From Steromphala cineraria (lineage: Eukaryota > Mollusca > Gastropoda > Trochida > Trochidae): a stretch of 64,000 nucleotides of DNA. The position numbers and the translations under genes are program-made. Shown in pieces: positions 59,490 to 64,000 of the stretch. Where the stretch lies: contig OU744720.1 of assembly GCA_916613615.1 (NCBI GenBank), forward strand, positions 68,898,471 to 68,962,470. The letters are read 5' to 3'. Position 1 is the stretch's first letter. The number at the start of each line of letters is the position of its first letter. A model generated the notes under the pieces. The model made no database searches and was not told where the DNA came from. It worked only from the letters and a program-made list of their open reading frames with translations.

Positions 59490-62400
59490 CACAGACACTT
59501 GAAGCAACCCAGTTAGTACATGTACGGTATGATACTTACCTGCATCACTTCCATGAATATCAGATTTATTCTCAAAATGATAACTACAAATTTGTGCAGT
59601 TTGTAATAGTTACCTATTTCACTTTATTTGGCATGTTCTTTTTTTTCGTCTCACAAATTACCTGTATCCTTATCTATCATCAGTATAAGACCTGAAGAAG
59701 TAAACTATACATAAGTCTTTGCCAATGTTAATTTAATGATGTTTATCAATTAAACCAGTTTCATCAAACCATCACAAGAGTAGCCATGCGAAAAAAAGTG
59801 CTTCAATGTAGCCAGAGTCAAATCACTCGGAAAAAACATTGATTTCATGATAATCCAGCTTTGATCAATATGTCGAGTGTCATGCTGTTTGTGAGTCAAA
59901 TGTGAATAATATCTAGTAACTGACTTTTGGTTTCTGTGTTAAGTCTATATTGTTTTCCTTAGTAACTTTGTAACTGAATTATATATGTATATTTCATATC
60001 AGAACACACAAGAATGGAATTATACAACCAAAATCGTGTCAGGGTCAATGCTTAACGCTTAAGAAAGGAATATGATTGTATATTAGCGATGTGATCTAGT
60101 TGTCAGTTCTTCAAATATTATTAAACCATTACCAACTGTGAGTTTGATTGTAGTTATTGTTTATCCATTTCCTTTTCCACATTTGCTTTAACATCTTGTG
60201 TAGCTGATATACTAACATGAAAGACTAAGTTGATAAATTGTTTTGAAAACTTGGCTAACTGCTTTGATGACATATGAAGTGATTAATCATTTTTATACCA
60301 GAACGTCAGTAAATAATGATTGAACATTACAAAGTTGTATTTGTTTTCAATTTTCGGTGTATTGTATTGTGTCGCACTGTTGCATTGGGTAATCTCAGAT
60401 TAAGATTTATTTCATGAAAGTGAAAAAAGCACCACGTTAGAAATCCATATCAAATGAGGTACTTAATAAGTTTTTTCTACTTTGCTCAAAAGTAAGTGGA
60501 CGATTGGATGCTTGAAATACACTGTATGATTAGAGAAGCTAATTGATAGACAAATCCCGTGAGACATAGTGTAATAACCTAGGCAATAGTTACTTGACTT
60601 GCCAGTGTTACTGAATAGTTATCAGTGTTGTCCTGTCAGCTGTCTACACAACAATGAGAAGAAGTCAGCACATAATCGTCTCCTCATGACGTGATTACAT
60701 GGGTATCGTTGATGTTTCAAAATGTCAATTAAAATATACATCTATCATATGTAAAGTTTTTCACCTTTTTTGGAAATACTGAAAAAACACCCAAGTAGAT
60801 ATCAGTGATAAATACAATTTAAATCAGTAGATGTCCTCTGTAAATACATCAAATTAGGGTTTCAATTTCATCAGAAAAAGATTCAATTTACATTTAAAGG
60901 TAAAGATGAATTTTTCTCTGAGATCTCTCACAGTGGATGACGTCTTCTAAATTGTTTAATTCTTTATTGTTAATATGCCGTATTACTAATGACTCATATT
61001 TAAACTAACTCGTGTATGTTTTATCAGACGTCGCCAGTCAAATCATTTATGGATATCATTGATCAAAATAACATTTCTTAGAAGAAATATTTCTGAGCAA
61101 AAATCAATGTGAAATGAACGACTGATTTTGAAAATCATATCATCAACACTGTAAAAATAATTAGAAATTGGGTAAGCAGATTTTACATTACGGCAAATAT
61201 GAAGAAGTTTATTCATGTTTTCGAGGCCACAGGCCCATAGTACATAACATTTCAAAATTGCAATTACAGATGAATTACAGTACCTTTATGCTGTGAAGAC
61301 ATTAGTCGAACAAATGAATCAACTGAAGGGTTTTTATAGAAAATATGGCGAAAACGAATAATTTTTACATTGTAAGATGAAGGAAAGAAATAATTTAGTT
61401 TTGTTTGTGTACATAATCACATCACATCTTATCTTGATGATAGGATGCAGATGACAGATGGAGTAATGCTGTCTGTTTGTTCACCAAGTACACCTCACCA
61501 AAACAAGTGCAGTAAGACAACAGGAATGTTTAATGTGTTCCTTGCTCGCAGTATATTTAGCTGAGTTTAGTTTTATTTGAAGAATACTTGCATTTGAGGA
61601 ATATAGGAAACTTACTATGCACTATTATACAGTTTTTAACAACATAAACTAAAATAAGATAAATTGTTGCAAACTTTTGATGTTGAGACAAATATATATT
61701 TTCAAAATTAATTGATAACATCATTTGTTTGCTCTTTTTATATATGGTAGATGCAACTAACTTTGGTTAAAATCATTACAAAGTATGTAAATTCTATTTC
61801 TTGATTGGTAGACCTCATTTGAGATTTGCAAATCTGAATGTGTTCATCATTAATATATATCAACGGTAGAAAAGTTAAGTAGTTTAGTTTCTGATTATCC
61901 TTTACAGTTATTCTTCATGTAGAACTTGCAAATATTGTTTTGTCAATATTTAATATCAGTTACAACGACCGTTAACGGTCAATCATAAAATTTTCTATAA
62001 TTGGTTTGAATGTTGTAATCATTTGTTTTATCCTTATACTGACTTTGATAAAAACATTAGATCATTAAATACTCCTAATATCATGGTTTACCATCGTTTA
62101 TAGAAAATGATGTAATACATCACCAACATACCATTAAAGTAGAAACAATTCAACCATGTCATGAAAACAATGAAGCCATCTTTGTGTTTATTTGTTTACA
62201 ATAGTCACATTTTCATGCAGAAATAAACTATTGAATTGTAAAGCAGTCTTCAATAGTTTAAAACCAAAGTGAGGTTGCCCTTTTAAATTTATAATGACCA
62301 ATTGAACAAACTTATTCTAACTTAAATTTTCCAATATTTATGTCCAGTAAATCCTACTCAGAACAAGTGACCACTTTTGAATTGTGAGTCTATTGTTATT

Positions 62401-63680
62401 TATGAAAGAAGAGCAACACTGAATTTATTGCATTGTTATAAATGCGAATGTTTCCAAATTCGAATTTATCATTTTATTTATGAAATGGCTTAAGCAGAAA
62501 TTCTTTTCAAGCTGATTTGTTTGGAAAAATAATAATTGCCATAATACACACAGTGGAAGCCGATTCTAATCTTAAGCTCTTTCCCCTTAGGTATCTGCCA
62601 TCACTCCATTGAAGCTTTTTTCAGAAGTCTGCTTAATGGTTCCTGATGGCACTTCTTTTTGGTTTACCGGCCTGATAAAGCTCTAATGGACAGCAGACAG
62701 GATTGAATGGTTCCTGATAGTATCAGTAAGGCAACAAATAAGGACTCAGTGTCATGAATCCAGAAATTGTACAGTATTTGCGAACGAGAGACGCACATCA
62801 ATAACTGTAGTTTTTATAGTCTGGAGTTTCCCTTTCTTTGTCGAAGGTCCCCTATAGAATATACTTGGAAACATTAAACAATAAATATATGTTCAAGCTA
62901 CTCTAAGTAGAGTGCAGGATTATGTAAAGTTTTTATTATATTTTTATCCATCTAAATTTCAAGTTTGTTGGAAAATGTTATGTCGGTTTCAAGAAAGGGA
63001 AAGTTATCAATGCGCTGTCTTCGTTCCTAATTGATTTTATATCAATATAGCACATTTATATTTGCATTAGACTGGATTTGAACCCATAACCTCTGAGACA
63101 AGTAACGGCAATAAACAACTCGTATCATTCGTTTTTCACGTCATTTCAATGTGTTGTTCGATTTCTGCAAGGTGCTAGACCCAAAGTACTAAATCAAACA
63201 TTTGCAGAATATGTACAATGTCCCCATTAGTCCTTAGCTCATCCAAAAATTCTTTAATACCTGAGAGTTTAAACTTCAATTTTGTCATAAGGATGATAAC
63301 AAATCTTATCTTGCTCTTATGGCGAAAACAATGTTTCTAAATAATTGCTGTCAAATAAATTGCTAAATATTTTTAGTAAGACACAGCTATGCTGGTTAGA
63401 GTCAGGTCAAACATGTTCATTTTACCCTGCTCGAATCCGATATGGTTATTGCTCTATTTCATATTGTAGATATGTGCTTTTCCAAGTATTGGCAAGAACA
63501 ACGAATAATTCGATTTAATTTGTGTGGTGTTGTGTAGTGGTTTGGTTGTCAAAAGCATGATTTGACTCTCTGAGAAGTTAAAAGAGGCTGCACTCGCTTC
63601 AGATCAAGGTGTATTTTTGGAAGAGTGTTGACTCCCCGCTTGAATTCTGTATAGAAATATACACATATATTACAAGCAAA
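59490..63680. repeat. Segmental duplication block 2, copy 3
   Basis: Partner of 5640-9735 in the same orientation, with matching landmarks at about 59640, 60380, 61440, 62630 and 63600. It lacks the LINE tail of copy 1 and carries an extra stretch of about 430 bp at 60935-61360. No coding exon recognised. Confidence 0.85.
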
Positions 63681-63689
63681 AAAGTGAGC

Positions 63690-64000
63690 GTGGCTCACTT
63701 ATACCCCCGACCGTGCATCCCTGACTAACTGAATTATTTTTTACCGCACCCCTCCTAGTAGGGTAGAAGACATGTGCAAAATTTGAAATCAATCGGATGA
63801 ATAGTTTTCCCGTAATAGGTCGGACAAATCTGATATTGGAAAATGACTAAGTTCAAAACATGGAAATTTGTAAAAAATTCAAATATTAACGCAATTTGCT
63901 GTAACTTCGCACTGCACCCCTCCTAGAAGGGTAGAAAACATGTGCAAAATTTTAAATTAATCGGATAAATAGTTTTCCCGTTATAGGTTGGACAAAAATG
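63690..64000 (+). repeat. Start of a satellite with 168 bp period
   Basis: GCACCCCTCCTAG occurs at 63746 and again at 63914, each followed by the same GGGTAGAA-ACATGTGCAAAATTT and AATAGTTTTCCCGT sequence. Nearly two units are visible and the array runs off the window. The entry sequence is GTGAGCGTGGCTCACTTATA. It abuts the end of the duplicated block exactly. Confidence 0.85.

Noticed and set aside
63069..63100. tRNA T-arm-like GGATTTGAACCC (minus strand GGGTTCAAATCC)
   Set aside because: No matching acceptor, D-arm or anticodon arm could be assembled around it, so no tRNA gene is called.

Overview
This window is eukaryotic, AT-rich, non-coding DNA from an animal nuclear genome. I see no intron-containing host gene, no rRNA or tRNA gene, and no bacterial operon. 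APE-type LINEs, a Penelope-like element, LINE tails made of short tandem repeats, and a SINE-like family ending in (ACTC)n point to a marine invertebrate, most likely a mollusc (perhaps a gastropod). That placement is inference, not proof.

The backbone is a set of old, diverged segmental duplications. Bases 1-4812 recur at about 42148-46145. Bases 5640-9735 recur at about 59490-63680 and partly at 50930-51590. Pieces of the same blocks lie at 15960-17860, 20015-20148 continuing at 33684-36000, 40131-41280, and inverted at about 39430 and 52130-52500. Because these paralogs align, several of them act as 'empty sites' that date and delimit insertions in their partners.

Insertions read this way are: a 323 bp SINE-like element (1844-2166) with an 11 bp target-site duplication; a 4.4 kb LINE on the minus strand (10318-14762) flanked by 270 bp direct repeats that differ at about three bases, and itself interrupted by about 742 bp holding an inverted-repeat element and a long palindrome; and a 13.5 kb segment (20149-33681) with perfect 26 bp Tc1/mariner-like terminal inverted repeats, TA duplications and ACGCGT-rich subterminal arrays. 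Inside that segment lie a further internal duplication (about 23000-25500 and 30200-32590), two inverted-repeat elements with 8 bp target duplications, dead LINE pieces, and a minisatellite of about 32 bp period.

The only long intact reading frame is the endonuclease/reverse transcriptase ORF2 of a plus-strand LINE (46649-50269). Its ORF1 tail lies immediately upstream in the same frame and is separated from it by one TAG. To the right lie a decayed Penelope-like reverse transcriptase (about 53030-53990), a LINE 3' end with a (TTCA)15 tail (57180-57360), a SINE fragment (58342-58556), another copy of the 5640-9735 block, and the start of a satellite with 168 bp period at the right edge.

The best candidate for something undescribed is the 13.5 kb TA-flanked element with its subterminal repeat code. 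Next are the 270 bp duplication around the LINE and the in-frame ORF1-TAG-ORF2 layout. All alignments were made by eye, so boundaries of old duplications are approximate.
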